Shown here piece by piece: positions 12,510 through 27,100 of a stretch of DNA of 64,000 bases. The notes beneath the pieces are model-generated. The model was not told the origin of the DNA. It did no database searches and was given only the letters and a program-made list of their open reading frames with translations. A program made the position numbers and the translations under genes. How positions within the stretch are numbered: position 1 is the first letter of the stretch; every line of letters starts with the position of its first letter. This stretch comes from Acanthococcus lagerstroemiae (Eukaryota > Arthropoda > Insecta > Hemiptera > Eriococcidae), in assembly GCA_031841125.1 (NCBI GenBank), contig CM063110.1:17045626-17109625 (forward strand), given 5' to 3'.

Positions 12510-14250
12510 AGCTGATCGTCGGAGTCCTTACCGTGAATTTATGCAGAAGAGAATCGTAAATTGCGACGTCCAAGAGCCATATCAAGTAAAACGATTGCAT
12601 TCGAGTGTTCAGCTTCGAACACGCAGACTTATTTCAGAGATCAGTCCTTAGTTATCAACAGAGAAGAAAAAATGAAAGCACCTTTGATAAATATTGGACG
12701 TAAATAAAAGAAACAACTGAAAACACGAATCGCAATGAAAACCATTCGGCAGACTTGAGCAAAGTACAGGGTTTCAAGCGAGAAGGATGTTGGACTATTC
12801 TTCGAGAGAAAAAACTCAAAATTCATGTGGCTACAAGAATCTGAAGGTGAAAAAACAACGAATTTTCTTTGAGAACTCGGTCGCATATTCACATTCCGAG
12901 AATTTTCCATAGGCAGGAACGGACAGTAAAGCAAAAATGCGACAAAAACTAACACAAGCAGTATTGCCTAGATACACAATACTACAGGGTTGAAAACTTG
13001 AATCATAAAATTTGAGTAAAAAGTTCAATCTAATAAACGAAGTAGACTTTAATAATCCCTTCGAGACTAAAGACCCAGTGACACATAGGGTCCACACTTT
13101 TTGTTCCATTTTTGAAGCGCTGTCCACTGCTACCCTCGGAGAAATGCTGTGAAGTCGTTATCACTGTTTCAAAATTTAAAAAAAAACAAAATTTTGTCAA
13201 AATTCCAAAATTTTAAAACAAAATCTCACTGAGCAAAATGTACTATTGCATTTTGCCCTATTGATTACTTATCTCCTCGCATTTAGATTCATATGACTTA
13301 TTTTCTCTCAAATTCTACGACTCATAATTTTCAAACTCGTGTAGCCCCAGTAATACTAAGGCCAGGCCATAACACTTTATATAGTTTATGTAGCCTCTTA
13401 GTGGTTGCCTACAGTCGCCAATATAAAATTCTCCAAATAAGAGTTCTCGACCGAGTTTTCAAGAAAAATTCACATTTTCTCCGACTTCAAAGCCTTGTAA
13501 CCACTTCAATTTTGAGAAGATGCTGTATATTCGAAATGATTCGATTTTTTCGACGGGTACTCTGCCTGCTCTCCGGAAGTGAGACACCCAGAACAAGCAT
13601 TACAGAGAGCTTCTCAATGAAATTCTACCAACAAAGTTTGAAAATCATGAACTGCCCTCCTAACAAAATAAATGATTACTCAGGTATACAACTAAAAGTT
13701 GAATACTTCAGACCGGCTCGCATTCAGTCAGCAGGTCCGAGCATTGTTAGACATATTTCAAACAGAACGAAGGGCCCTTCACTCTCGAATTTTTAGCTTT
13801 TCGAGTCTTTAACCAATTTTGGGAGGCAAAAAACAGCAAACTGAAATCAATCGACTGAAGTCGATTCATTAGTATGCTTTAAACACGGAATACATGCGCT
13901 CGCATAATGAAGACATATTATAACTCTGAAGATCGGGTGTACACTGAACGTGACTAGAACTCCTTCAGAGGAAATGCAAAAATACTAACGCGGTACATCG
14001 AGAGATCGAGTCCAACTGAAAACTTCGGCGAAAATGTCCCTACATCAGTTCTGTTTTCGACAAAACACACATAATATACATTAAACAGGGAAACAATAAA
14101 TATATAACATTATTTTCAACTTAAACAATACTTCTCAAGACATCAACTATAATATATGGTTTCTATACGCGATAATGTCGAGTCATCGAGAGCTTGAGTC
14201 ACTCGATTCAGTCGAATACCACGAATCGAAACAGGAAAAAGTACCCGGCC
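12510..14250. other. Gene-poor interval between the small gene and the MITE
   Basis: It would contain the small gene's 5' flank. Open frames at 12641-13127 (minus) and 13293-13796 (plus, 167 codons) have no domain and poor coding composition. No repeat ends were seen. Confidence 0.4.
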
Positions 14251-14259
14251 AACGGATAC

Positions 14260-14758
14260 CAGGGATTCAAAGCCAATCGTTTTCGGCTTAAAACTTAGCT
14301 TAAACTTTTTATTCAATTGAGTTTCTTAAGCTGACTTAAGCCAATGATTTTTTCCGTTTGAACGACTACTTAAGCCAAACCCACTGGCTTAATTCCGTGT
14401 TACATACCGTATCATTTTTTATTCATTTCACTTTTAATCATACTTCATTTTCTTCGAATAAATATTGTTTATGTTTATTTGCAGGCAAAAAGATTACTTA
14501 TCATGAACAGACTATAGATAGTAATAACCTAATAACTCAGTATCATTATTTATAACTCGGTTCTCCTGATTGTTCATTTTGGCAAGTACTGTAATTTTTT
14601 TTAAGCGAATAGATTATTAGCAATGATCAGCAATTGGCTTAAGTGGGGGGGAAAAAAAAACCAAACGAATCACTGACTAAATGGCCTGACCTGAAATCGC
14701 TGAAACAACAGCTTAAACTTAAAATTAAGCCATTAATGACGCAAACTTTGAATCCCTG
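14260..14758. mobile_element. hAT-like MITE with perfect 8-bp target duplication
   Basis: 499 bp. Terminal inverted repeats CAGGGATTCAAAG / CTTTGAATCCCTG; direct duplication ACGGATAC at 14252-14259 and 14759-14766. AGCTTAAAC and GCTTAA sub-repeats lie near both ends. No transposase. Confidence 0.9.
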
Positions 14759-14769
14759 ACGGATACACA

Positions 14770-15029
14770 CAGGAACTGCATTTACAAATATTGCCATTAA
14801 CACGAAAGACAACACTCGTAATACTAATTGGTAAGTAAAAAAAAAAAAAAAAGACAAAAAATGACCTAGAGTAAAATTGTATAAATAAGAAATTCAAAAC
14901 GGTAAAAACAAATATAAAAAAATGGTAAAAATATAAACATTAAAAAACGAACGTTTTTAAAAACTCAATAAGAGATACAGGTACTAACAGGAAGGAAGAT
15001 ACGGGGGACTCAGACACATGAAATGTTTG
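14770..15029 (-). other. Probable ARAP 3' UTR
   Basis: Directly follows the ARAP stop codon on the minus strand. It contains a run of 15-17 A (plus strand, ~14839) and no AATAAA on the gene's strand. Confidence 0.4.
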
Positions 15030-15165
15030 TTACTTAAGCAGCGTCGCCGAAGGCACCAGATCGTCCAGCGAGTGCTGTGCCAGCAGCAAGGCTGCAACCC
15101 AACGCATATACTCGTCTATTCGGATACCGGCGATCGTGTAACCGAAGAACGGAGTGTCTTTAGAT
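15030..15165 (-). CDS. ARAP terminal coding exon with stop
   Basis: 136 nt. The acceptor is TTCTTGCAG; the exon ends in TAA at 15030-15032. Residues 559-602 start SKDTPFFGYTIAGIRIDEY, followed by the C-terminal PH helix MRWVAALLLAQHS and a short tail LVPSATLLK. No AATAAA lies close downstream. The nearest on this strand is near 14.47 kb, inside a MITE, so the 3' UTR end is not determined. Confidence 0.92.
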
Positions 15166-18100
15166 CTGCAAGAAAATAAAAACAAAAATAACAATCAGTT
15201 AGTGACCAGCTATGACAATGTTCAACCGAGTGTCCGGAAGACAGCTGCAACTGAGTCATCGGTGATAAGCTCGACTGTGGTGACTCGTAGTAAATGTTTA
15301 TCCTCGGCCAAACATTTTCCCGGCTGACTCAGTCGCAGCTTTCAGCCATCGAACCCGTTTTGAACCGAAACCGTTTTCTGTCAACGTACGTTCTATTACC
15401 TCCGCAACAATAACAAAATTTTTTCAACGTTCACGTAATTACATAATGCTCTCTTTTAGGACCAAAGTACACAGTTTTTCTCATTTGTTTCAAATCGTGA
15501 AATCAGTAACAACAGCAATAGAGGCAGGCACTACGCAGTCAGGGTATTTCATATAGCTGTTTGACAAAGCCGGGGTTTCGTGGCAAATTGACTGCACCGA
15601 ATTCAAAATTGCCTTCATCGAGTTCGCACAGAATCAGTTAGCACGAAAAATGACCCTAATAATAGGTCAGAAGAGGTACCGGAAAGCGTCTTCGGTCAGA
15701 ACTGTACCATAGATGCACAGAATAAAGAGGTGATCCCTACCCCTCCCACAAGGAGAATTACCAGCGGGGAAACCTAGAATTCTCGAGGAAAATGTTGTAG
15801 TTAAAACATCTGAATTGGTGCGATGGCAGAATTAGGGGATTTCAGGGCTCAATGGCCCTCTGTAAGACTGGAAGATAATGCTGAATTCCAATGTTTTTAC
15901 CTCTGCATAGAAATGCACATATACACATATTACTGAACTCTTTAGATAGAAAAAATTACCTTCTTGAATTCTAGATCCTTCAAATTTTTAGATGTTAATT
16001 TTTGATTAAAATCTAAGAAGTCTAGTTCCTCTCGCAAATGACAGCGTAAATTTTAACCTTCGGGGCAACGTTGAGAGATTCAGCCTTTCTTAATTTGATT
16101 ATTATAAAAGGTTACAGTCTAATCCTCATACCTAAACTAATTTCGCTCGTTTTAGCTTCCTGCTCAAACTCAGTTTGCTCGTCTGCATATTTGTCGAGTT
16201 GATTATCTGCTTACTAATCTAACTGTCTGCTACTTAAGTTATCTCGAATCAGTTATTTTCACCTCGAAATGGCGAGGTTGCGAGGGAGAGCTATATTTGT
16301 ATTATCAGTTCATCTAGCCGGATAACTACGGTCTTTTTCTTCCTGGTCCCTCTATCAGTCGTGAATTCTAGAACTGTTTCCCCTACAGTGGGGTACGAAA
16401 GGCAAAGGTTTTACTATGTTGTGCTTAGTCTTGAGACTTGAAAACGCTTAATAGAGTCATTTCAAATCCTAGTAAGAACCAGCAAACGCCTATAATGTCG
16501 CATTCCCAGATAAAAACTGGTATATAACAGAGAAAAAGTAACACATTGAAAGAGTAACAGAAAAAGGACACATGAAATAACAAAAGTAACACATTTGTAA
16601 CTTTCTCTCTATATGTATACTAAAAAAGATAAATCCGCCGCCACATACTAAACAGTAAAAGCCACGTCCTCATTTCCCTCCCAAGGGTAGGCCTATACCG
16701 TATAAAATTAAAATCCGCCGCCATCGCCCCCGGAAGAAATAAAACCCACTGTTAGTTGTCTACCATGCTCCTTAATTGCTCATTTCTCCAGAGGTAACCT
16801 ACCCTTGGAAGGGGGTTCATGATGGAGGAGGGAGCCTGGAAGGGGGAAGGTCACGGTGGAGGACGAGGAGTTAGGTGAGAGAGGGCTCTCGATACATTAA
16901 ACAGTAAAAGCCACCGCCTCCTTCCTCTCTGTGCCCCCCCGGGGGGGGGGCTTCTCGGTGGAGGTAGGAGCTCCTGGAGAGACTAAGAAAGTAAGATCCA
17001 CCGTCGCCACAGCCTCCGGGAGAAAAGAAAACCACTGCGGGTTTCCCACCCTGCCCCTTAATTGCTCATTTCTCCAGGGGTAGCCTACCCTTGGGAGGGG
17101 GTTCATGATGAAAGAGGGAAACTTAGTAAAATCCGCCGCCACCGCTGCCTCCGGGAAGAAAAACCCACTGCGGGTTACCTACCCTGCCCCTTCATTGCTC
17201 ATTTCTCCAGGGGTAGCCTACCATTGGGAGGGGGTTCATGGTGGAGGGGGGAGCTTGGGGCAGGAAGGTCGCGGTGAAGGACGAGGAGTAGGGGTGGGGG
17301 TTCTCTATACACTAAACAGTAAAAGCCACCTCATTCCCCTCCGTGGGGATAAATTCCCGGTGGTCTCCCCTGTACCTTAATCTCACGTTTCACCAGAGAT
17401 ACTCTACCCTTTTCCAGCTTGCGAAATACTGCAGGCCAGCATGAGCGAAGCGAGTGACGGTTTCTATTTTTGGCCACCAGAGGACGACTTTTTCGATGCC
17501 CGGTCCCAATATCTTCCATGACCTTTTTTGAGAATACATAACTTTCCCAACTTCCATGACCCGCAGACACCCTGGTTTGACTGACTGTATTTGTCTGGTT
17601 GAACAACGCGACGCCGACCTACCATCGGGCCAGGTGCTGGGGAGTGAACAACGACTTCCTAGCACCCACGCATTCGGCGGCAAGAATGGGAGTCCGGGTG
17701 CTCGAAACCGACTCCCACTCGGATCACGCTCTGCAGCTGATCACCATGGATTATAGGGTGTCAACTTTCGAATTTCAACTCGGCAACCCAACCAATGTCT
17801 TCTCTGGTGTATGGGGGACGAGGGAAGTCAGTTTTTGGTATACATGTAGAAATATTCTAAGTCTTTTCCAAAGCGAAGTTACTCTGGAAACGTCCTGAAT
17901 CAACGCAACGAAGTGTCGAATGATGGTTTGGAGCATTACCGGAGAAACTGAGGGTGACGCTGGAAAATGGAGATGCGATCATTTTTCAGCGTTATCCAAG
18001 AACTCAGATAGAGCCTTACACTTGTGAGGTCTCAAACTGCTGTGCTGCATTTCATGTTATCATAATCCAGATACTACTTTAATTTGCAAATTGCATTGTT

Positions 18101-21100
18101 CAAGTAATCAATATGAAAAAATCTAGAATTAAGATGTAATCCACTGTAAAAGCGCAAATCAAGAAGAATAGAACGTCACGTCACACTTCGCTAACGCGTA
18201 GCTGAACACAAAGAACTAACCGGTTTTGTTTTTCATTCTTGTCGATGAATGTGATCGCCCACCTAAAACATAATATTCGCATGTATTAGAATAATGACCA
18301 ATTTACGCTGTACCTTACGCCGGCATTCGTAAGAAATTCGGGAATTCCCGATATATGACCGGCACACCAGCCACTACTAAACAATAAGCTAATAGAGCTC
18401 CAAACATCGGGATCTCATTTATTCTCAGAGCACATTCTGCCAGAAGTTCATCACTCGATACGTTCCAATATCCTTCCTTCCCGTCCACGTTTCCTGTTTT
18501 TGTTTTTTCTTACCTGGAATCCGGATTTCTTTTAGATTCGAAGCCGTCGAACCACACAATGTCATCGACATTCCACTCCTTAATTTTAGCGGAGCTCTAA
18601 AAATTAAAATCAAGTGTTTAGTTCTTTCAACCCGAAAGGCTCGACTTTCATACCTCCGTCCATCTCAACTCTCTAGCATACCTTTTTATTTTTATAGTAA
18701 CACAGCTTTCCATCGCTAATTTCCATTAGCACGTTTTTAAACGTCTTCATTTTACGATCGGCGAACTGAAGCTCGGTGCTGAGCGTAAGCGGCGGCTTAG
18801 CCTGCGGGAAAAAAAAGTTCATTGGGTCACGTCAGCGTAGGGACACAGCGACCATATAAAAACACAACTTTGAATACTCACCAGCGGCAGTACCTCTCTA
18901 AGTAAGCTGTTGGTTGACAACAAAAGATAATTATCCTTACGATCGACTTCATCCCAGTAGCCCCATCGGAGCACGCTGTCCAGAACACGTTCTGTATGGT
19001 GCATGGGACGCTTCAACGACTCGCAGCAAATCACCTCATGAAGGCACAGCAAATGAGGCTGAGTGTTCATTCTCGAAGCGAGTTGTTCGTACACCGACTC
19101 GCAGGTTCTGGTCGGATTGATCTGTCAACATACATACATCTACCGTGATTAAAAATAGTCTGAAATTTTTCAATGTAGCAAAAGAATTCACAGTCGTGCC
19201 CATTTCATCGTTACCACTTTCATCTGAGTTACACATAACATGAAGAAACACAGTATGCACTGCGATTATAGTAACTTACAGTAATGCTAACATAGTCTCC
19301 GCTCTCTTTGGAGTTCAAATAAATCCACATTTTCAAATCCCCGGATGGTTTTATCGGTCGTGGCAGGGTTGCTCTCGCCAAATGGTACTTTTCTAAAACT
19401 CGCAAGATTTTCGTTTCCCGCGCCAATTCCTCGGCATCGACCATGAATAATTTCGGATATAGCACGATCAAGTCGTGCACAACTTCACATTCTCTTTTAG
19501 ACCACTGGGAAGATTCCGCAGTCTGCAAACAAATAGCAATGAAAAACGAATAAAATACGTGACAATCCTCGGCTGAAATTAAAACGTTTCAAGCAATTTC
19601 CTAATCTATTAAGCCACAAGTTGAAATTCACTCTAGCTCAATTTTAAGCAAAAGAAATATGCTCGCATCAGTGATAAATGGAATGAATGTTTGGGATGCC
19701 TGGGAAAAAAGTTCATTCAAAAGGTGAAACTAAAAATATAATGTAACAGATTGCAGAAGTTTCTATATTCTAGATATTAATTACAAAGGAGGGATGGAAG
19801 AAGGGTTACGACCATAAGATGAGACTGATTGACTGATGATAAATTTATCTTCCTGACGGGACGTGATGTATTACTGAAGTATCATGTATGGATGAGTACG
19901 TTATCAGTAATCACCAACTAGTGTCCTAGTGTCATATCTGTAAACAAGAGTAGCCGTAATGTCACACAGCTAACTAGACAAGGTCGTCGAGGTGGTTCGC
20001 CATTGCTTTCCTCACGGTATAAAGCAATATAGCATTATTCCCTTCTCTATGCCGAAGACGCGACCTAGATGGACCCACGAGACACACACAACACAACAGC
20101 AATCCTTCAGATACTGGTGGTAACATGTTCTGGAATTAAAATGCATGGTCCCTGATAACTAGAGGAGGGCTACAGAGTGCTACCCATCCACCTCGGTACT
20201 GCGGTCATTCTGTCGCCAGGATATCTGTGAGGAGAGAAATGAAACCTGTTTACTAGCTTTCCAGCACAGGAAATTGAACCTGAGTCGCAAGGATGCCAAG
20301 TAAGCATGATGCCACTCAGCCACAAAGCGATTTGCCCACCGAATTCAGTTGTACTGCAAATATCTTTAACAGCTACCACACCTTTAAATAATGACAAGTA
20401 CCGATGCACCTTAGGTTAAGCTCATCGCTTTTTACATGTAAATTACATCGCGTAAGAAACTAAAATTTGCAACAAGAATATATAAACTATGTATAAAATT
20501 GATAACATTATCAAGAGAGAATGTAAATTATCATTAAAACTGTGCTCATTTTTTTACATAAATTCATCATGATTTACTGTAATTTACATATACACCATGT
20601 GATATACATTACATTTTGTACGTCTGAAACATATTAACCCTAATTGCATCTATACTCACAACACCTCATGAAGCCTAGCAGTTTCTATGAAACCCCAAAG
20701 TTTTGACTATCCCCATACATTCAGCCCCCCTACCACCCAATTGCAAGAGTAGTATGGCCGCCACAATACTATTACTGCAAGGTGGACGCCGCCATTATCA
20801 TCAGTCTCCATATCAGTATGAACATATAGGTACCTTTATGGATATGTACCTATTGTTGAAGGAATAAAACAATCAGTCCTTGTAATGTTCATAAGTAGTG
20901 AGATAATGGTATTTTCAACAGAAACCCCGAGTACTCTATCAAGATACTAATCAGTATCCTAATGGACTCTCGATGCATACCTATTTGTGATACACGAGAA
21001 TCATAAATCGTAGAAACAACTAGCAACTGCCATAACTGAAAAAAGCTTCTTCTGTTTCACAGCTGTCAAACTTCCACCACTGATTTGCGAATTCAAGCTT

Positions 21101-24100
21101 CCATTTTCGAGGTCGATGTTACCGCTCATGCCGAAACAATACTCTCCCATGCGTTTCAACGTTAATGACAATAATATGAAAACGCAATTTTATCGGAACA
21201 ACCTATCGTACTTATGGACCACCAAAGGTCAAGTGGATGTCAGTCTGAGCTTGAAATAAACGAACCTTTTCGTGATTAAACAAAACAATATAAGCGGAAA
21301 ACCGAGCGCGACGAAATCGTATAGTGCAAGTGCGGAGTTCGAGGGGTACTTGTCACTTGTTACTGATTTTTACTGCTTTCATTTCTGGGAAAGAATTTGA
21401 AAATATTTTCATAAAGATGATCACAAAGACAAAACGTTCAATACATAAAAAGCGTTCGTAAGCGGCATAATAACTAATACCCAACGTTTAGTGGATTACT
21501 GCTGATGACATTTTTCGAGTATCAGTCAAAATTCGATTCCAAGAAAGGTATTCGAGAAGTCTGATACGCCGGCAAATGCCAATGATTCATAAAGAATAAA
21601 CACAACAAAACAAGCACTTATATCAATAATTTAGATGGAACTACAAAGAATGCAATTTAATTAAGGTATCAGCTAGCAGATAACACAGCTCGTTGATGTT
21701 TCTGATACCTAATACCAATGCACAGAGTAGCCACTATTTTTAGAATGATTTTCTCTGACCTTTCCCGGTTTTCCAGGCCAATTTTCCAAATTTTCCCTGA
21801 CATTTTTTTCAGCTAGTATTTTACACAGCTTTGAGAATACTTTGTAAAAGAAATAAGTCATTACGCTTGACGCTGACATTCATTCTTGAAAAATAGTGTA
21901 TTGGGAAGTTAACATTGCCTAGGAAGTAGCGCTAGTGCAACACACTAACTAAGTAACGCTCAACACATTGGAAACATCTGGGTGATTATTTCAGTTTCCC
22001 TATTCTACATCAAAAATCGCGATTTTCAATTTCACGTAATTTCATTTTTTTGAATGTCCATAGAGGTAATTCTTTTTTATCCTGATAGCTCAATGCTATG
22101 GCTGAAATTATTTCAACCAAAACTTTCTTTCAAGAACGATTTTTATAAGACACCAAAGGCGTTCGTTCGAAGATCATTCCTTTTAAACGTTTTTTATATG
22201 AACGAGTTAAATTATCCCTCAGTTGTAGAAGCAGGGCTGCCAACATAGGTACTTTTGGTCAACTTCCCAATATTCTTTAATACTCATTATTCTCAAGCAG
22301 TTCCTCGATTTGGATCAAAATTACAGTAATTCCTCGACTTTCGCCTGACTTATTCAGACTGACAAAATTTCCTGACTTTTCCTTGTTTTCCAAGAAGTGC
22401 GGCTATACCCTATATGTAACATAACAGAAATAATATTACATAATTCAGTTTTCAAATTGAAGTACCTATCTTCGAAAAAACATAACCAGAATTCACAGGA
22501 CACGGCTGCTTAGAATGAACAGTGAAAATATTATCGAACAATGGAACAGTAACACCCTCTACGTTGTAACATATCCATCAAAAGATAATTAGTATAGAAG
22601 CAACTGCAGGTTTGTACATGTGTAACCAGCAATGAATCATCGCAGAATACAAGGAAAGAACGCGAAATAGTTCCACACTTATCTCAGTCACAGCTATAAA
22701 GACTGTTCTCATACTGCGACATGATATAAGTAAATAATTGAGCAACACTTGCGGATAAAAAAAAACAACAATTTTTCATTCCTTCCAATCGTCAATAAAT
22801 TAACGGAACAAAAGGAGGAACTGCGCGGTTTATGATCATTGAACATGACCGATAAGAAACGAAATAACAATAATCATCATAATCAGGTAACATCTCTATC
22901 AAAAGACTTACAAATCCACTTTCAAACTACCCACCGGTGTATCAAATTTAACAACAAACATTCGATAGGGAATATCATTTTATTATAGTTCGGGTTGAGA
23001 TAAAAACTTACAATTATCGGATAAATATTAAATCGCGTAAGCGAAGATGCAATTGCACTTCAGAGCTCAATTATCGATGGCAATTAATCAGACTAATTTT
23101 TTATTCTTGAGTACCGGTTGAAAAGGCCACTAGGACGATGAACTTGCAACTTATTTGTGTTTTGCTCAATAAGATTAAGAATCGACTCTGGTAAATGGCG
23201 ATGCATCAAACAAAGAGCTAATAAATACAATAACAATTACGTCTGCTGGTTAATAGACATGATTGAAGATAAGATTAGAATATCTTCTTTTTTTTTATGA
23301 TAAAAACACAGAGATGTTTTAACCATCAAGTAACTGGGTGACAAGAAAATGAAATCAGTAGATGCACTTCCTGCAAAACTATAGAATGTAATGAATACCG
23401 ATTCTAACTGGAATAATTCGACGCAAAGAATAACAAACGACTTCCGCTAGATAAAACTGAAGCACTTCTGTATTAGATGGTAAGAACATAATACAGAAGG
23501 AATTTTCGGGACAATTCGGCTTCCACAACATTCACGTGGAGGGTCAAACCTTTGTACAACAAATCAGTAATAAATACTTATAATTCTCCAATTCAACACT
23601 GGTTTTCAAGGCACAACTTAACAAAGCAGATTCAATTAACATAGGTCTGATCCAGTTAGGTAATTTTCAACAGAATAAAACTGTTTCTCAAGTCGATATT
23701 ACCCACGTGACCATGCAGTCATGTGAGTAAAAAGCCAGAATACACATAACTTACACGCTTCATCATTAAACAGGAAATTTGCAGCGCAATGTTACACGTT
23801 CTCGATATTAGGATGAAAATGAATTCACCAAATATTATTCTCGAACGTGTATTAATTTAGCACATTATTTAGTACCATCTGTAAGATTATCGATTACAGT
23901 AGTGTGGAGATGTGCTTTGGCAAGAATTATACACAGTTCGATAACAATTGCTTACAGTTATAGACTTGGCAAAATTTTCAGAATTTTCTCGAACATCCTT
24001 TTGAAATTGAAGAACCCTACCTTCTTCGATATTTTTTCCACTGAATGAATGGAACCCTCTTTAAAAAAGTGTCTCTGGCTACACTTCAGAACTATGACCT

Positions 24101-27100
24101 ATGATTAATTAATCTACATACGTATTTATTAGAATAAGTGTACGAATCTAACTACACCACATACTTGAATATGATTATGAAACGGGCTATGTTTTCCGGA
24201 TACGCTAATGATTAACATTAATGAGCCAATTAAGAACTAACCAATTAACATATACGAGCCTCAAAATCACCCAAGTCTGTAGAGTTCGTATGTCTACTAC
24301 AAAGAACCGTGAGTAAAATTCGTTAAAACACAGCTCAGACCCATCGATAAGAACAATATTCACACCAAATAGCCAGTGAAATATAAAAATACAAGCGTAC
24401 ATGTGCAATGGCTACCTCAAATGTTTGTGAGTGACCACAAGTGAGAAGAGTTAGGATTTAGGAAACACACTTCACGTTTTGGAGTTCTTTTCACAATTTT
24501 CTATTATAAATGTACATATCAACTATCCACTGTCACATGTTCTTGAAATTCGGTTGAAAATGAATTCACCAAAGAACACTCTCGAACGCGTATTAATTTC
24601 GCACATTATTTAGTACTATCTGTACGATCAACGAGTACAGTAGTGTGGAGAAGTGCGTAAATGCATTGAAAGCAACAAACAATATCACACACTACATGCG
24701 CGCCTTTTCAGCAAACTCAGAAAATTGCGTTGAATACAAATAAAAGAAACGCCGTCCATGACATAACATTTACATACCTAATGCTGAGAGGAAACAAAAT
24801 CAAGATCAGAGACTTACAAACAAATCAGCTCAGATCATAGGAAGAAAAACAAATCGCATTGCAGATCAGATTAAAGACTGTCCAAAACTTGTCAGCTTAG
24901 ATCAAAGATCGATCACTAGCTCTGATCATAGTCGGTTTTAGGGAAATGGATTTGGGGGGATAATCCTCCAAAACTGTCCAAAACATAATTCGGACCAGCA
25001 GCGTGGTGGCGCGCTGATGTCGTTTTTTGACTTTACATTGAATTTCTTATCAACGTTAGGATAAAAGTGTACGATTTTATCCTAACGTTGATAAGAACAT
25101 AAAAGAACTAGATATTGTTGAAAACTTCGACCAAGGGCCAAACTATCTACAGTGTATTTTTACTTGAAAAATTGAGTAAGTTTACTCTGCTTCAGTGAGG
25201 GAACCATTGTTAAAATGGATTGGAACTTGTTACATATTAAAAAATATTCGTTTCTTAAGTGTTCTACTCCATAGCTTTTCTCAAAACACATAATGTCTTA
25301 AGCTTCACACTCTTTTCCATCACCATTTTGTTTAAAAAAACTTGTCTTTACCAGAAGAATCAAGGTTTATCTTTGGTAAACATTTTCCTGAACAGAATAA
25401 ACGGCGCTCATGATTCGTAATATTGGAGGGAAAATGCACGCAAAATACTTTTTTTGTTTCGTTCCTTGCTATTTTGGTCGTAATAAACGGCTGATTGTAT
25501 TAACCACTGAACGTAATAAGCAGCATCTACTGTATTAGTAAAAAGAATTAAGACGTTCTAGGGATGGCTTTAGCCCCACAAGCCACCCTCCTGGGTGCAC
25601 CACTGAGAACGACCAAAATTGTGTGGAATACAAATGAGGATACAAGTCCGTGAACCAAAATTTACAGATGTAATGATCTAATGAAATCAAAATCAAGATT
25701 AATGAGATTTATACAGAGATTATATCATTGAAAAACAAATCACATTAAAGAATGTCCAAAATCTTTCAGATCAAATCAATAATCTGTTCACAGTTCAGAT
25801 CGAAATTCGATTAGGAATTGTAAAATGTTCTCGATACTATTATTAGAAATTTTCTGCTACAGGCATGGTTTCAGTTTAGTGTCACATGTTCTCGAAATTT
25901 GGTTAAAAATGAATTCACCGAAGAATACTCTCGAACGCGTATTAATTTCGCACATTATTTAGTACTATCTGTATGATCATCGAGTACAGTAGTGTGGAGA
26001 AGTGCATAAATGTATTGAAAGCAACAAAGAATATCACATACTGTATTCGAGCCTTTTCAGCTAACTCCCAAAATTGCGTTGAATACAAATACAAGAAAAG
26101 GAATCCGTGACATAAAATTTATACACCTAATACTGAAAGGAAATAAAATTGAGATGAAAGAAAACAAATCGCACTGCAGATCAGATTGAAGATTGTCCAA
26201 AACTTGTCAGATTAGATCAAAGATCGATTAATAGCTCTGATCATGGTCGATTTTAGAAAAATGGATTTGAGGGTTAACTCTCCATTGTTACCGGGTGCTA
26301 CTAACGCTCCCTACGGCAAATACGCTACTCACACTCACTCTCCTGAACCTATGCGATATCTATAGTCTGGAAGCCAATACACTGCGAGCTGACACTTGGT
26401 CTTGATCGCACGCTTCAAATAAGGCAATCCCTTACAGACTAAGAGAGAGAGAGAGAGAGGGACTGTATTCGCATGCGGCAACATCCATAACTGTCCAAAA
26501 CATATTTTTTTAATAGGAATTCTCCTAAGAATTGATAAAATTTCGCTTGCGTTTTCTATTACTTTATAAGGATCAACACCATGATATTTACCCACATTGA
26601 AGAACCCTGCTATCGAGTTTGGCTTTGATCAAGAATCGATTAGTATCAGTAGAATGAATTTTTTCTACAATTTACAGCTATAGACAAATGTAGACACAGT
26701 TCAATGTCACATGCTGTTGAAATCTGGTTGAAGATTAATTCATCCAAGAAATACTCTCCAACGTGTATTAATTTCGCACATTATTTAGTACTGTCTGTAA
26801 GATCACCGATTACAGTAGTGTGGAGAAGTGCGTAAAATGAATAAAAGTACGTAGTACTATAAGAAAACCACGTGCTATATTTCAGACATTTTCAGTAAAA
26901 CGAACAGTGGCACAGGCAGGATTTTCTCATGAGGAGGGCTGGACTTCAGGTTTTTCCTCTACTCAGTATACCTATAGGGTGTTCAAGAACACTGATTAAC
27001 CCAATGAGACATGTTTGGTAAGTCGCTAATATTGAACTGTAATGTTTACATTCGCTCAGAGTTACCAATTTACTAAAAATATCTCGTTTATGTATGGGTA

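Larger units (their letters stand above)
15166..18220 (-). other. ARAP intron (3.1 kb)
   Basis: Holds a GC-rich tandem repeat (16.6-17.4 kb) and a LINE endonuclease remnant (17.6 kb). The rest (15.2-16.6 and 17.8-18.2 kb) shows nothing recognisable. Confidence 0.7.

Noticed and set aside
13293..13796. 167-codon plus-strand open frame
   Set aside because: No domain, an AT-driven composition and no splice partners. A chance frame is more likely than a gene.
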